Source of the DNA: Natrinema altunense
GTDB taxonomy: Archaea > Halobacteriota > Halobacteria > Halobacteriales > Natrialbaceae
Assembly: GCF_000731985.1 (NCBI RefSeq)
Contig: NZ_JNCS01000001.1
Location: 682,001-746,000 of the forward strand
Direction: 5' to 3'
Length of the DNA: 64,000 nt
In this document: piece after piece, positions 8,546 through 17,586 of the stretch
How the letters are laid out: each line of letters starts with the position of its first letter
How positions within the stretch are numbered: the first letter of the stretch is position 1
Notes under the pieces: generated by a model
Database searches by the model: none
Seen by the model: only the letters and a program-made list of their open reading frames with translations
What the model was told of the DNA's origin: nothing
Translations under genes and position numbers: made by a program

Positions 8546-8645
8546 CGGCCGGGGGCTCTTTCCTGCGATGTCGGCCGTGGGTCGTCGACCGACTGGCGGA
8601 TCGTGGCATCTGCATCGGCCTCGAGTCGAGACCGGAACGGGACGG

Positions 8646-9662
8646 TCAGCGCTGTGGCGGTTCGAACTCGGTCAGCTCCGGTCGCACGCCGCCGTCGGCA
8701 CCGCTCGTAACCGTCTGATAGGTCCGGCGGTACCGAGCGAGCTTGCGGTAGAGATAGTAACCGATCGTGAGGTCGTATAACACCACGTAGCTCACGAACG
8801 CCAGTCCGTAGCCGAGCGGGAGGAACTCGGTGAGGATGTCGGGCACGATGCCGACCGTGACGTTGTACGTCCCGTGGACGAAGGCGGCGACGAGCAGTCC
8901 CTTGAGGACGATCGGCCAGAAGTAGTCGCGGTTGAACTTCGCCAGCCCGAGGTAGTAGCCCGCGATCGCGGAATAGATGACGTGGCCGGGGCCGGCCAGG
9001 GCGCGAACCGTCGCGATGCCGCCGGCAGTGACGACGATACCCGCCTCCGGATCGGCTTCACCGACGACGCGGCCGATGTAGATCGCGTTCTCGATGGCCG
9101 CAAAGCCAAGTCCTGCGACGGCACCGTAGACCGCTCCGTCGATGACCGCGTTGAAGCTGGTGCTCCGGTAGGCGAACACCTGGACGGCGAGCAGCTTGAC
9201 CGTCTCCTCGATCGGACCGACGATCAGGTAGAAAAAGAGGACGCCGCTGCCGATCCCGAGCACCGCCTGACTGAGTGAGTTGACGACGGCGGCGAACGTC
9301 GCGAAGAGCACACCGAGCAGAAAGGTCGCGACGAGCAGCGGGAGCGGTTCGCTCGTCGTGATATCGGCGTACCAGATGTACGCTGCGAGCAGTCCCGCGG
9401 GGACGACGGACAGCGCGAAGAAGAGTCCGATGAACGGGTCCTCGAGGACGAGCGCGGCGGGGGAGACGAGCAGGGAGAGCGTGATCGCGACCGCGGTCAA
9501 CAGGACGATCGCCCGAAACCCGTAGCTGACCGCGGTGTAAAGCGTGTACGCGAGCAGATCCGGTATCGATCGGGGTTCCCACGTGGAGATATCGTAGAGG
9601 TCCATCGACCCGCCGTCGCGTCGCTCCTCGGCTCGTTCGACCGGGTCACGCCTTCGCTGCAT
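8646..9662 (-). CDS. PrsW-type intramembrane metalloprotease (M82)
   Basis: A 338-residue polytopic protein with about eight membrane segments. The PrsW signature residues are present: an EE pair with a following Lys in VGPIEETVKLLAV, the E-N pair in GFAAIENAIYIG, and histidines in GHVIYSAIAGYYLG and FVHGTYNVTVG. These form the proposed metal site of M82 proteases. The start at 9662 (MQRRRDPVERAEE) was preferred because an RRDPVE-type N-terminus recurs in haloarchaeal homologues as I remember them; a later Met at 9605 is the alternative. The substrate is unknown. Confidence 0.8.
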   Translation of the reverse strand: MQRRRDPVERAEERRDGGSMDLYDISTWEPRSIPDLLAYTLYTAVSYGFRAIVLLTAVAITLSLLVSPAALVLEDPFIGLFFALSVVPAGLLAAYIWYADITTSEPLPLLVATFLLGVLFATFAAVVNSLSQAVLGIGSGVLFFYLIVGPIEETVKLLAVQVFAYRSTSFNAVIDGAVYGAVAGLGFAAIENAIYIGRVVGEADPEAGIVVTAGGIATVRALAGPGHVIYSAIAGYYLGLAKFNRDYFWPIVLKGLLVAAFVHGTYNVTVGIVPDILTEFLPLGYGLAFVSYVVLYDLTIGYYLYRKLARYRRTYQTVTSGADGGVRPELTEFEPPQR

Positions 9663-9902
9663 GGCCGTGTGTAGAGCCGCCGGCCCGGTATAGGTTCGGC
9701 AACCGGCGATGAGATCGGGACGACGCGTCTCGCTCGGCGACGACGCATCGATCGGCCGCTCTCGGTATCGATCGGACGGTCGACAGCGCGCGACCGCGGA
9801 TCGGTCGAGTGACCTGCCGCGATACGCCGTTCTCCGCAAACGGCGTGTGGGACCCGACGCGGACTCGGAATTATCAAAGGCCTCCCGCCCCAACCGGCGG
9901 AC

Positions 9903-10280
9903 ATGCACTTCGACCAGCGAACGCAGCAGGCGCTTCGCGACGTCGGCCTCGAGATCGACGACCTCCGGGCCGCCTCCGAGGCGGTCGTCGACGCCGTCGC
10001 CGCGGACGCGGCGGCGCTCGAGGCCTTCTTTGACGAGCACGACACCGTCTACTCCGACATGGAGATGGCACACTCGAGTGCGGCATATCCCGAACACGAG
10101 GTCGACTACGCCGACATCACGACCCACGCCGACGAGATGCGCGGCTGGCTCCGATTCGAGACGTGGGGCGTGCCCGTCGAGGGCGGTCGCATCCTGGGGG
10201 AGGACTCCGTCGAACTCTCGCTCGGACCGACGATCGACGACCGCGTTCGGTTCGCGGCCGACCGCGAAACGCTGCGGTGA
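9903..10280 (+). CDS. Conserved haloarchaeal protein (DUF7532-like)
   Basis: A 125-residue soluble acidic protein, MHFDQRTQQALRDVGL at the N-terminus, with a helical first half and a C-terminal part containing WLRFETWGVPVEGG. It looks like the small family I recall as DUF7532. An AATTATCAAAGG box about 30 bases upstream of ATG (9869-9880) may be the promoter. No catalytic motif is visible. The gene precedes the FAU-1 gene by 82 bases on the same strand. Confidence 0.6.
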   Translation: MHFDQRTQQALRDVGLEIDDLRAASEAVVDAVAADAAALEAFFDEHDTVYSDMEMAHSSAAYPEHEVDYADITTHADEMRGWLRFETWGVPVEGGRILGEDSVELSLGPTIDDRVRFAADRETLR

Positions 10281-10362
10281 GTCCCATGTGTGAACGAGGA
10301 CTCGGCGCGTTCGAGCGGTCCCTACATCGACGGACGGCGTGTACACCCGCAGGGAGGGATCG

Positions 10363-11802
10363 ATGACGACGGCTCGAGTCCGCGGCATCTACACGACGGC
10401 AGTCACCCACCTCCTGAGCAAGGCCGACTGCGAGGTCGTCCAGGCCTCCGAGCCGATCCGGGAGCGGTTCGAGCAGTCGTTCGACGCCGCGCCGGCCGCC
10501 GTCTCGATCGAGACGACCCGGGATCGGCTGGGCGTCGAGGTCTCGGGCGACCCCGACGCGGTCGAGACGGTCGCGGGCGAACTCGAGGAACTCGCCATCG
10601 ACACCTTCCGTTGGGACGACGATACCCCCCGCGGGGCGGTCTTCGACGCGGCGGTGCTCGAGGCCGGCGGCGGTAGCGGTGCGGTCGTCGACCTCGGTGA
10701 CGGCCGCCGTGGCTACCTCAACTACGACGACGCCGACGGGTACGTCGACGGCGGCGACCGGTATCGCGTTCAGGTTCACGAGCCCGCCCCGCCGTGGGGC
10801 GACGACCGCCCGCTCGTGCGGCCGACCCTCGAAGTCGGAGGCGGGCTCTGTACCCTTTCCCGGGCCCGGACCGGCGTCTCGGCGGCGATGGGCGGCGACC
10901 GCGCGGAGGAACTCGTCGGCATGACCGACCTCCTGTCCGCCGACGTTCCGGACGGATGGGGGCTGCGCTGGCAACGCGCCGCCGCCGACGTGGATCTCGA
11001 GGCGATGGGCACCGCCCTCGAAGACGCCGCGACACGAGCGCGGGCGCTCGAGGACGCCCTCGCCGATACACCGGCCGAGCCGGGCGAGCCAGGGCTGCTC
11101 GCCGCACCCCGGACGACGGCGTGGTGCTGGTTCGGCCGCGACGCTCGGTTCGCGCTGGACGGCGCTCGACGGCAGGTGGCGGCGACCATGCCGGGCCACC
11201 ACCGGACGAAGGCGGCCGATCGGGCCGCGAGCGCGGCGGTCGACTTCGCCGAGGCCGTCTGTGGCTCCCTCGGGGACGACACCGGCGTCGAGGGCGACGA
11301 GTTCCCCTTCGCCGCGGTCGCGCGTCAGTTCGGCCCGACCAGGGGCGACCGCCTCGAGATCGGCCACGGCAAACCCGACGGCCGACTCGTCTCGCTGGGC
11401 CGCGGCGAGGTCACCGACTGGGACCCCGACGGGAAGGTAACCCTCGAGCGCGCCATGAGCGCGGGCGGCAGCTACGACGCGCTCGGCGTGCCAAAAGAGG
11501 CGGGCGACGTGGCCGTGACGAAGTTCCGCGAGGGGCGCTGGTGGTATCCGACGACGTACAAAGCCGCCGACGGCACGCCGAAGGGGACCTACGTCAACGT
11601 CTGTACGCCGATCGAGCTGTTCCCCGATACCGTACGGTACGTCGATCTCTATGTCGACGTCATCCGGCGGAGCGACGGGACGGTCGAGATCGTCGACGCC
11701 GACGAGCTCGAGGCCGCGGTCGACGACGAACTGGTCGCCGAGGACCTGGCCGAGAAAGCGATGGACGTGGCGGCGGCCGTCGAGCGCGCGCTCTCGAAAT
11801 AG
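10363..11802 (+). CDS. Probable ribonuclease FAU-1 / AU-rich RNA-binding protein
   Basis: A 479-residue protein of the archaeal FAU-1 family, related to RNase E/G and linked to rRNA processing and AU-rich RNA binding. The N-terminus (RVRGIYTTAVTHLLSKA) and the long central region with VDLGDGRRGYLNYDDADGY are typical. The C-terminal third is a DUF402-type domain: GRWWYPTTYKAADGTPKGTY and NVCTPIELFPDTVRYVDLYV. ATG at 10363 is the start that leaves the conserved MTTARVRG; an upstream GTG at 10339 adds eight unlikely residues. Family assignment is confident; the precise substrate is not seen here. Confidence 0.85.
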   Translation: MTTARVRGIYTTAVTHLLSKADCEVVQASEPIRERFEQSFDAAPAAVSIETTRDRLGVEVSGDPDAVETVAGELEELAIDTFRWDDDTPRGAVFDAAVLEAGGGSGAVVDLGDGRRGYLNYDDADGYVDGGDRYRVQVHEPAPPWGDDRPLVRPTLEVGGGLCTLSRARTGVSAAMGGDRAEELVGMTDLLSADVPDGWGLRWQRAAADVDLEAMGTALEDAATRARALEDALADTPAEPGEPGLLAAPRTTAWCWFGRDARFALDGARRQVAATMPGHHRTKAADRAASAAVDFAEAVCGSLGDDTGVEGDEFPFAAVARQFGPTRGDRLEIGHGKPDGRLVSLGRGEVTDWDPDGKVTLERAMSAGGSYDALGVPKEAGDVAVTKFREGRWWYPTTYKAADGTPKGTYVNVCTPIELFPDTVRYVDLYVDVIRRSDGTVEIVDADELEAAVDDELVAEDLAEKAMDVAAAVERALSK

Positions 11803-11847
11803 GGTCCGTCCCACGTCCGTTCGGAACGTCGGGAGAGCCACACACGG

Positions 11848-12312
11848 TCAGTCGGCGGCGCTCGCGACCGCGTCGGGACCGGGAGCGGTCGGGAGCAGAC
11901 CGACGTATTCGCCGAGATCGAGTGCGAACTCGCCGTCCTCGACGGCCGTCGGCTGAAGCCAGCGGAACTCGAACTCGGCACCGTGTTCCTCGCCGCCGTC
12001 AGTGACGACGTGATGCCAGTGGTCGCGTGGTTCGTACACTGTCGCGTGGAAGAAGTGGCGCACGTACCGCTTTGGCGGCTCCTCGCGGCGCGTCCAGATA
12101 TCGGTCGTCAGGTGTTGCGTCCCGTTCAACGTTCCGAGGCCGCTCTCCTCGCGGACCTCCCTGAACAGCGCTTCCTGCGGTGATTCGCCCGTCTCGAGCG
12201 TTCCCTTCGGGATCTGTAACTCGTCGTGTCCCGGCCCCTCGAAAACCAGTAGCTCGCCCGTTCCGCGAGTGATGTACGCACACGCCTTCCGGATGTACGT
12301 TACGTCGCTCAT
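11848..12312 (-). CDS. NUDIX hydrolase
   Basis: A 154-residue Nudix hydrolase. The full Nudix box is visible as GTLETGESPQEALFREVREE plus SG, with the three metal-binding Glu residues in REVREE. An N-terminal strand YIRKACAYITRG and LLVFEGPGHDELQIPKG fit the dinucleotide-polyphosphate-type subgroup. The start at 12312 (MSDVTYIRK) was preferred to an upstream TTG or ATG that adds only a few residues. The substrate cannot be read from sequence. Confidence 0.88.
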   Translation of the reverse strand: MSDVTYIRKACAYITRGTGELLVFEGPGHDELQIPKGTLETGESPQEALFREVREESGLGTLNGTQHLTTDIWTRREEPPKRYVRHFFHATVYEPRDHWHHVVTDGGEEHGAEFEFRWLQPTAVEDGEFALDLGEYVGLLPTAPGPDAVASAAD

Positions 12313-12370
12313 GCTGTCCAGTAACACACCATTCTACGGTAAAACGCTGTCATAGGGGTGATTGAATGAG

Positions 12371-12500
12371 TTTGACATCCTCCTCCGGGTAAACGCGGAG
12401 GAATCCCGAGCGGTAGGAGTTTCAGGTTCGCAGTCCAGTCACCGGACTCCCAGTCCTTTCGGGCACGGGTAGTCCCACACATCGAACTGGTGGACTGCTG
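12371..12500 (-). mobile_element. IS200/IS605 (IS1341-type) right end, solo remnant
   Basis: A hairpin with 7-base arms (TCCTCCG at 12381-12387, CGGAGGA at 12396-12402) lies beside TTTGACATC. On the minus strand this reads as the GGAATCC...GAGGATGTCAA end typical of haloarchaeal IS1341-type TnpB elements. The adjacent structured sequence up to about 12500 corresponds to the TnpB 3' flank, where sense-overlapping/omega-like RNAs arise in related elements. No intact TnpB frame is found between 12440 and 12850. This is therefore a degraded element or solo end. Confidence 0.5.
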
Positions 12501-12846
12501 GCGGTGCCAAACCGCCGTTACCCCTCTCCTCGACCGTGTGTGGCGTCCCGGTGTTGTTTTTGCCAGCGGGACGCCGGCAGGTGTCAGCAGAGTCGGGGGT
12601 ATCGTGGTGCTCGCTTTGAACAGTCAGCACAGACACACTCTTCTGGAAAGTGCGTTCACCGACTGCCGTTCCGGATACTGCCTCGTTTCGTGGGCGGACA
12701 GGCCGCCTCCGAAGGACGGTTCGGAATCCGATCCGTTCCGACCGATTCCTCCTCGACAGTCGGTCGCCTGCCACTTAACCAGCACCATGGGTAACTCGGG
12801 GGTGGCGTTTGAACGGTGAGTTGTTACGACAAGTGACGGCTCGTAT

Positions 12847-12866
12847 CCACGCCGTGAACGGCGTGG
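12847..12866. repeat. Perfect 9-base inverted repeat
   Basis: CCACGCCGT and ACGGCGTGG flank a GA loop. It lies about 450 bases from the IS1341-type right end and may mark another end or hairpin of the same degraded element. Alternatively it is a transcription terminator for sequence to the left. The 12503-12846 stretch between holds open frames on both strands but nothing I can identify as a gene. Confidence 0.45.
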
Positions 12867-12960
12867 TATTGCGCCTGTTCAGCCTATAAGGGTATTGTGT
12901 GATCGAGTCGATCACCCATGACTCGCGAGCGAGTCAGTCGGTTCCGCGCCCTCGAGCGGG

Positions 12961-13950
12961 TCAATTCGAGGCGACAGTCGGTTCCTCGTCCCCGATGGAC
13001 GCGTCGCCGTCGAGTCGGGTAAACAGGGTCGCGAGCGCCGGCCCGGAGACGTTGTGCCAGACGCTAAAGAGCGCCGGGATCAGCGCGGCGCTCGGACTGA
13101 AATAGGTCGTCGCCAACGCGACGGCGAGCCCGCTGTTCTGGAGGCCGACCTCGAACGCACACGCCCGTGCCCGGTCTTCGGCCATGTTCGCCGCGTGCCC
13201 GACAGCGTAGCCGGCCCCCAGACCGAGCCCGTTGTGGACGACGACTGCGAGGAAGACGAGGGCGCTCGCGCCGAGGATCGTCTCGACGCTGAGTCCCACG
13301 ACGGCCGCGACGATGGCGACGATCGCGATCACGCTGATCGCGGGGAAGATCGACAGCCCCAGCTGCGCGACCGCCGGCGCGTACGCGTCGAGCAGATGGC
13401 GCAAGACGAGACCGACGACGACCGGGAGCAAAACGACCTGGACGATCGAGGTTGCCATCGTGGCGAACGTGATGGTAATCGACTCGCCCGCGAGCAGGAC
13501 GATCCACGCCGGCATCACGAGCGGCGCGGCGATCGTCGTCACCGACGTGATCGATACCGACAGCGCGACGTCGCCGCGACCGAGATAGGTCATCACGTTC
13601 GACGCGGTTCCGCCCGGCGCTGCGCCGACGAGGATCAATCCGAGGCCGATCTCCGCCGGCAGCTCCAGAACGGTGACGAGGACGTATGCGATCGTCGGCA
13701 TCAGAAGCCACTGCCCCAGCGCTCCGATGAAGACGTCCCGCGGGCGCTCGAGGATGCGACGGAAGTCATCGGGAGTCAGCGTCAGTCCCATCCCGAGCAT
13801 GATGATGCCCAGCAGCGGCGTGATGTAGGGTTCGATCCAGATGAACGACTCGGGCGAGTACAGTGCCAGCGGGGAGACGACCAGGATCCAGACGACGAAG
13901 TACTTGCTCGTCACCGCGCCGATCCGTTCTACCGATCGCTGTACGGTCAT
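12961..13950 (-). CDS. Bile acid:sodium symporter (BASS) family transporter
   Basis: A 329-residue membrane protein with nine to ten predicted helices. Family hallmarks are ITPLLGIIMLGMGLTLTPDD (near residue 42) and the conserved LVGAAPGGTASNVMTYLGRG (near 107), which contains the sodium-site region. A second conserved block is CAFEVGLQNSGLAVALA near residue 263. These proteins carry organic anions such as bile acids or keto acids by Na+ symport. The real substrate in a haloarchaeon is unknown. The gene is monocistronic, with a 176-base upstream gap. Confidence 0.9.
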   Translation of the reverse strand: MTVQRSVERIGAVTSKYFVVWILVVSPLALYSPESFIWIEPYITPLLGIIMLGMGLTLTPDDFRRILERPRDVFIGALGQWLLMPTIAYVLVTVLELPAEIGLGLILVGAAPGGTASNVMTYLGRGDVALSVSITSVTTIAAPLVMPAWIVLLAGESITITFATMATSIVQVVLLPVVVGLVLRHLLDAYAPAVAQLGLSIFPAISVIAIVAIVAAVVGLSVETILGASALVFLAVVVHNGLGLGAGYAVGHAANMAEDRARACAFEVGLQNSGLAVALATTYFSPSAALIPALFSVWHNVSGPALATLFTRLDGDASIGDEEPTVASN

Positions 13951-14126
13951 GCAACCGTCACCACAATGTGAGACACACTCGGCCGTCTGTGAGTGTCACA
14001 CATCAATACAACGACTTCAGCGTGCGCTCGCGTCCGCTTCGCTCCACGCGAACGGGTCCGATCGGCGACCGACGGAAGACGGTGGGCATTCGAGCGGCGA
14101 GTACGGAACCGCGTGGGACGTCCGTC

Positions 14127-14273
14127 CTAACAACGGGACCTGGTCGCAAAGTTGTCTTCGGCTACCGCCCGCCCGCAAACCGGGCAGCCGTTCGCCAGCG
14201 TCGCCTCGCGCATCGGATCGGTCACCGGGATCTTCCGATGACAGTCGGGACAGGTAAATTCGTACGGTGTCAT
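14127..14273 (-). CDS. Zinc-ribbon microprotein (DUF7560-like)
   Basis: A 48-residue protein: MTPYEFTCPDCHRKIPVTD, followed by NGCPVCGRAV. Two CPxC pairs form a single zinc ribbon. It resembles the haloarchaeal zinc-ribbon family I remember as DUF7560. The start at 14273 is set by the conserved MTPYEF beginning; the longer reading frame upstream is not conserved. No operon partner. Function unknown; possible nucleic-acid or protein adaptor. Confidence 0.7.
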   Translation of the reverse strand: MTPYEFTCPDCHRKIPVTDPMREATLANGCPVCGRAVAEDNFATRSRC

Positions 14274-14557
14274 GGGTCTGGATGGTGTTCGTCGATTAGA
14301 CGTTCGGTCCGTATTCGGATAGGATGCTGACCCAGATATGGAGGGACGTATATAGGCAGGACGCCGGCGACCGCTCTCGCTCGCTTGCCCCGTCCCGAGC
14401 ACCGGCGCTCGCGGTTGCCCCTCGAGACGACGCTGTCCGCCCGATCGCAACGGACGGGCCGCACCGTTCGGCCGGCGGATGCGATCCTCGTTGCGGTGCT
14501 CGGGACACATCACAAACAGGCTACATGGTTATGATGTGGGCGGTGCTAGCAGTACTG

Positions 14558-14827
14558 ATGAGCACGTTAAACGAGGAGATGTCCGACGTTCGGTCGGAGG
14601 TCGACGACGTGCGAGAGCGGCTCAGAGCGGACGTTCCGGAGCTCTTCGAGTTCGCCGTCACGGTCGGCAACATCACGTACAACGCCAATAGCAACAGCGT
14701 CTCCGTCACAGTCGAACCGAGTTCGCAGGCGCGAGCGCAACTCTCGGACCGGCTCGGAGGTGTGAACGTGAAAACGGACGGGACACTGGAGTTCGAATTT
14801 AGGCTCTCGGAATCGACGTCCGACTAG
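14558..14827 (+). CDS. Small coiled-coil/beta protein, hypothetical
   Basis: An 89-residue acidic protein. Residues 1-25 (MSTLNEEMSDVRSEVDDVRE) look like a short coiled coil. The rest, with VTVGNITYNANSNSVSVTVE and LEFEFRLSE, should form beta strands. The start was placed at 14558; an in-frame Met at 14525 would add a short hydrophobic stretch, MVMMWAVLAVL, which could be spurious. No recognised family. Codon bias supports a real gene. Confidence 0.55.
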   Translation: MSTLNEEMSDVRSEVDDVRERLRADVPELFEFAVTVGNITYNANSNSVSVTVEPSSQARAQLSDRLGGVNVKTDGTLEFEFRLSESTSD

Positions 14828-14861
14828 ACCGAGGCGGCCGGTCCCCGCTCGAGGCGGGCGA

Positions 14862-15917
14862 TCAGTCGGCCGCGAGTTTGTCCAGGCCGGCCGACTCGAT
14901 GTCCGCGCCGTCGACCGAAGAGCGCAGCGCGTCCATACCGTCGTCGCGGTCGATGTCGAAGTCGGCCTCGTACAGCTCCGCAACGCGGGTCATCTCCTCG
15001 TCAGTGAGTTTCGGCACGTCGCTGGCAGCCGCCCACTCGTCGATGTCCGCCTTCGTGCGGAACGTCGGCGTTACGGTCGCGACCGGCTCGTGACTGAGGA
15101 GCCACGCGATCGACGCCTGGCCCATCGTCCGTTCGCCGTCGCGTTCCAGGAAGCGCAGTTGCTCGAGTTTCTCCCAGCCGGTCTCGTACCACTCGTCGGG
15201 GCGGAACCCGCGGTGGTCGCCCTCGTCGAGTTCGGTCTCGGGAGTGACCTGCTCGTTTAAGATCCCCGAAGAGTGGGGCACGCGGGGGATCAGACTCGTC
15301 GACGAACTGGTCCGCTCGATCGTCTCGAGGAAGTGGTCGCCGACCTCCTGCTCGAGGACGTTCCAGACGAGTTGGACGGAGTCGAACTCCTCTTCGATCG
15401 CGAGGTCACCTTCAGCGAGCCAGCCGATCGAGGGGCCGAGCGCGAGGCCGGTGGCGTCGATCAGGCCCTCCTCCTCGAGTTCGTCGAGCAGTTCGAGCAC
15501 GTCGGGCGTGATCTCGTCGACGTCCGCGTTGTGGAGTTGGAGGACGTCGACGGAGTCGAGGTCGAGGCGCTCGAGGCTCTTGTCGACGGCGTCGCGAAGG
15601 TACGCCGGCTCGATCGATTTGGGGAGTTCGCCGTGGCCGGCCTGGGGGTTGTCGTAGAAGTCGTAGCCGACTTTCGTCGCGATCGTGACCTCGTCGCGGA
15701 CCTCGGCGAGCGCCTCGCCGACCAGTTCCTCGCTGTTGCCGTGCCCGTAGACGTCACCCGTGTCGAAGTAGGTGATCCCCTGCTCGACGGCGTACTGGAG
15801 CATCTCGATCGCGTCGTCGTCCGAGCGGTCGCCCCACCAGTCGGTGCCGACGGTCCACGCGCCGAACCCGACTTCGCTGACCTCGACGCCCGAGTCGCCC
15901 AGTTCGCTGTAGTGCAT
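14862..15917 (-). CDS. Aldo/keto reductase
   Basis: A 351-residue NAD(P)H-dependent aldo/keto reductase. Seen are the N-terminal strand MHYSELGDSGVEVSEVGFG, the catalytic Asp/Tyr region YFDTGDVYGHGNSEELVGEA (D and Y about residues 51-56), the Lys in VTIATKVGYDFYDN and the His in VDVLQLHNAD. This is the catalytic tetrad of the family. The length is typical of the YajO/YhdN-like branch. The start at 15917 is defined by the family N-terminus. The substrate is unknown. Confidence 0.9.
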   Translation of the reverse strand: MHYSELGDSGVEVSEVGFGAWTVGTDWWGDRSDDDAIEMLQYAVEQGITYFDTGDVYGHGNSEELVGEALAEVRDEVTIATKVGYDFYDNPQAGHGELPKSIEPAYLRDAVDKSLERLDLDSVDVLQLHNADVDEITPDVLELLDELEEEGLIDATGLALGPSIGWLAEGDLAIEEEFDSVQLVWNVLEQEVGDHFLETIERTSSSTSLIPRVPHSSGILNEQVTPETELDEGDHRGFRPDEWYETGWEKLEQLRFLERDGERTMGQASIAWLLSHEPVATVTPTFRTKADIDEWAAASDVPKLTDEEMTRVAELYEADFDIDRDDGMDALRSSVDGADIESAGLDKLAAD

Positions 15918-16041
15918 GTTCGGCCCTTCGTAGCGGGGGAACTTATGGTGAACGGAACGCCCGAGCGGTCGCTCCGAACGGGTTCGGGTCGCCGGCCCCT
16001 CGAGCCGAACCATTCTTGCCCCGTGATTGACAAATAGGGGT

Positions 16042-16257
16042 ATGGACGACTCCCGCATCCGGGCCCGGGATTCCAGCCGGCTCCTGCTGGCGATCCTCCT
16101 CGCTCTCGTCCCGCTCGGACTCGTCGTCGTGCGGTATCTCGAGTTCCCCGGGGACCGCGTCACGGTCGGCGCGGTCGTAGGCGGCGGTTTGCTGGTGATC
16201 GGCGCGCTCGCGCTGCCCGCGTTGCTGCTCTCGGAGTGGCAGTCCGACCGGGAGTGA
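16042..16257 (+). CDS. Small two-helix membrane protein, hypothetical
   Basis: A 71-residue protein with an Arg-rich N-terminus (MDDSRIRARDSSR) and two membrane helices: LLLAILLALVPLGLVVVRYL and VTVGAVVGGGLLVIGALALP. Its start (ATG 16042) is 124 bases from the divergent aldo/keto reductase start. The family is unknown. Codon bias is normal for the genome. Confidence 0.6.
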   Translation: MDDSRIRARDSSRLLLAILLALVPLGLVVVRYLEFPGDRVTVGAVVGGGLLVIGALALPALLLSEWQSDRE

Positions 16258-16379
16258 CCCCGCCGACATCCGGTGCGGTCCGCGGTCCTCGCCCGCACCG
16301 AACCACCCGCACTGGCGGGTCCGGCAACCCGGACCGCACAACCGAACCCCTATGAACTCGGCGGGCAATACCTCGGGGT

Positions 16380-17276
16380 ATGACAAAGCGGTACGTGTCG
16401 CTCCCCGAGGAGGCGGAAGCGGGGATGCGCGAGTTCATCGATGCGGTCGATCGGCGACTCTCGAGCGACGAGGACACCTGCTCGGTCGTCGAGGACGTGC
16501 TGATCGACCTCTCGGGCGACCGCGAGGCCTACGAGCGCTGGCAGGATGGTGCATCCGTCTCGGCGGCCGAGCGGGTCCGCCTGCAGAGCTACGACCCTTG
16601 TAACACGACCCTCGAGAGCGAGTACTACGCCGAGAAGGACGAAGCGCAGTTCCGGCGGTCGAAACACCTCCAGTGGCTCTGGCGGCAGTTCGACAGCCTG
16701 CCGATCGCGGACAACGTCGAGTTCGCGCTGCGGTTCCGGCGGATGCTCGCGGACCACCTCTTCGAGGAGTGTGGCGACAACTGCCGGTTCTTCAAGGGAA
16801 TCACGTTCACCTACGGCCACAACATCACGGTCGGTGACAACACGGTCGTCCACGACGACGTCCATCTGGACGACCGCGGCAAACTCACCATCGGCGACCG
16901 CGTCTCGGTCTCCGACGGCGTCCATATCTACAGCCACGACCACGACGTCGTCGACCAGACCGAGGTCCGCAACTACCACACGATCGTCGACGACGACGTC
17001 CGTCTCACCTACGACGCGATGGTCCGCGCCGGCTGCAAAGTCGGCGAAAACGCCATCGTCGGCGCGCGCGGCATCGTCCAACACGACATCCCCGCCCACC
17101 ACATCGCGATCGGAATGCCCGCCAAGAGCGTCAAGATCAAACCCGGCTGGGAGGATGTCGCCACGCCGATCGACGACGCCGGCACCAACCGGCAGGACGA
17201 GCGCCACCTCGCATACGACCTCCCCGCGGATCTCGAGGTCTTCGACGAGTTCCAGCGCGACCTGGACCAGCCATAA
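16380..17276 (+). CDS. Left-handed beta-helix acyltransferase (hexapeptide family)
   Basis: A 298-residue protein. The first half is a helical extension not found in small acetyltransferases. Residues about 135-260 form a hexapeptide-repeat left-handed beta helix: TYGHNITVGDNTVVHDDVHL, IGDRVSVSDGVHIYSHDH, and VGENAIVGARGIVQHDIPAH. GMPAKSVKIK is the usual closing motif of maltose/galactoside O-acetyltransferase-like proteins. The His in IYSHDH is a candidate catalytic residue. The acceptor may be a sugar or cell-surface glycan; this is inference. Confidence 0.8.
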   Translation: MTKRYVSLPEEAEAGMREFIDAVDRRLSSDEDTCSVVEDVLIDLSGDREAYERWQDGASVSAAERVRLQSYDPCNTTLESEYYAEKDEAQFRRSKHLQWLWRQFDSLPIADNVEFALRFRRMLADHLFEECGDNCRFFKGITFTYGHNITVGDNTVVHDDVHLDDRGKLTIGDRVSVSDGVHIYSHDHDVVDQTEVRNYHTIVDDDVRLTYDAMVRAGCKVGENAIVGARGIVQHDIPAHHIAIGMPAKSVKIKPGWEDVATPIDDAGTNRQDERHLAYDLPADLEVFDEFQRDLDQP

Positions 17277-17420
17277 TACGTCGACGGCGACGGTTCTGCG
17301 GTCGCTCTCGGAGCCGCGATTTACCGCACCTCGCGACGGGAGTCCGGTCTCGAGCGTCCGTTGCAATCGCAGGCAGACCGTTATTGATCGTCCCACCGGT
17401 GCAGTACGATTGGTGATGTG

Positions 17421-17528
17421 ATGCCGGTGTGTACTACCTGCGAGAGCCCCGTCTCGTACGATTTTGCACGCGTATACGGAGAGGACGGAACTGTCGACTG
17501 GTGTCCGCGCTGTCGCACTGCACGCTGA
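17421..17528 (+). CDS. 35-residue zinc-finger microprotein
   Basis: ATG at 17421 opens a short frame beginning MPVCTTCESPVSYDFARVYG and continuing through DWCPRC to a TGA at 17526. The CxxC-CxxC spacing, with a DFARVYG segment between the pairs, resembles the DUF7563-type protein at 4321, only shorter. It is below the length limit of most gene callers. Third positions are moderately G/C biased. Function unknown. Confidence 0.55.
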   Translation: MPVCTTCESPVSYDFARVYGEDGTVDWCPRCRTAR

Positions 17529-17586
17529 CACGGAGCAGGGAGAGCGGAGTGCTGGACTAGACGGAGCGGAAAAACGGGAAAGAGCG

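Noticed and set aside
12439-12774. Minus-strand frame as a TnpB fragment
   Set aside because: It lies beside the IS1341-type end, but no RuvC motif or CxxC zinc finger of TnpB can be read in any minus-strand frame, so no TnpB pseudogene is called.
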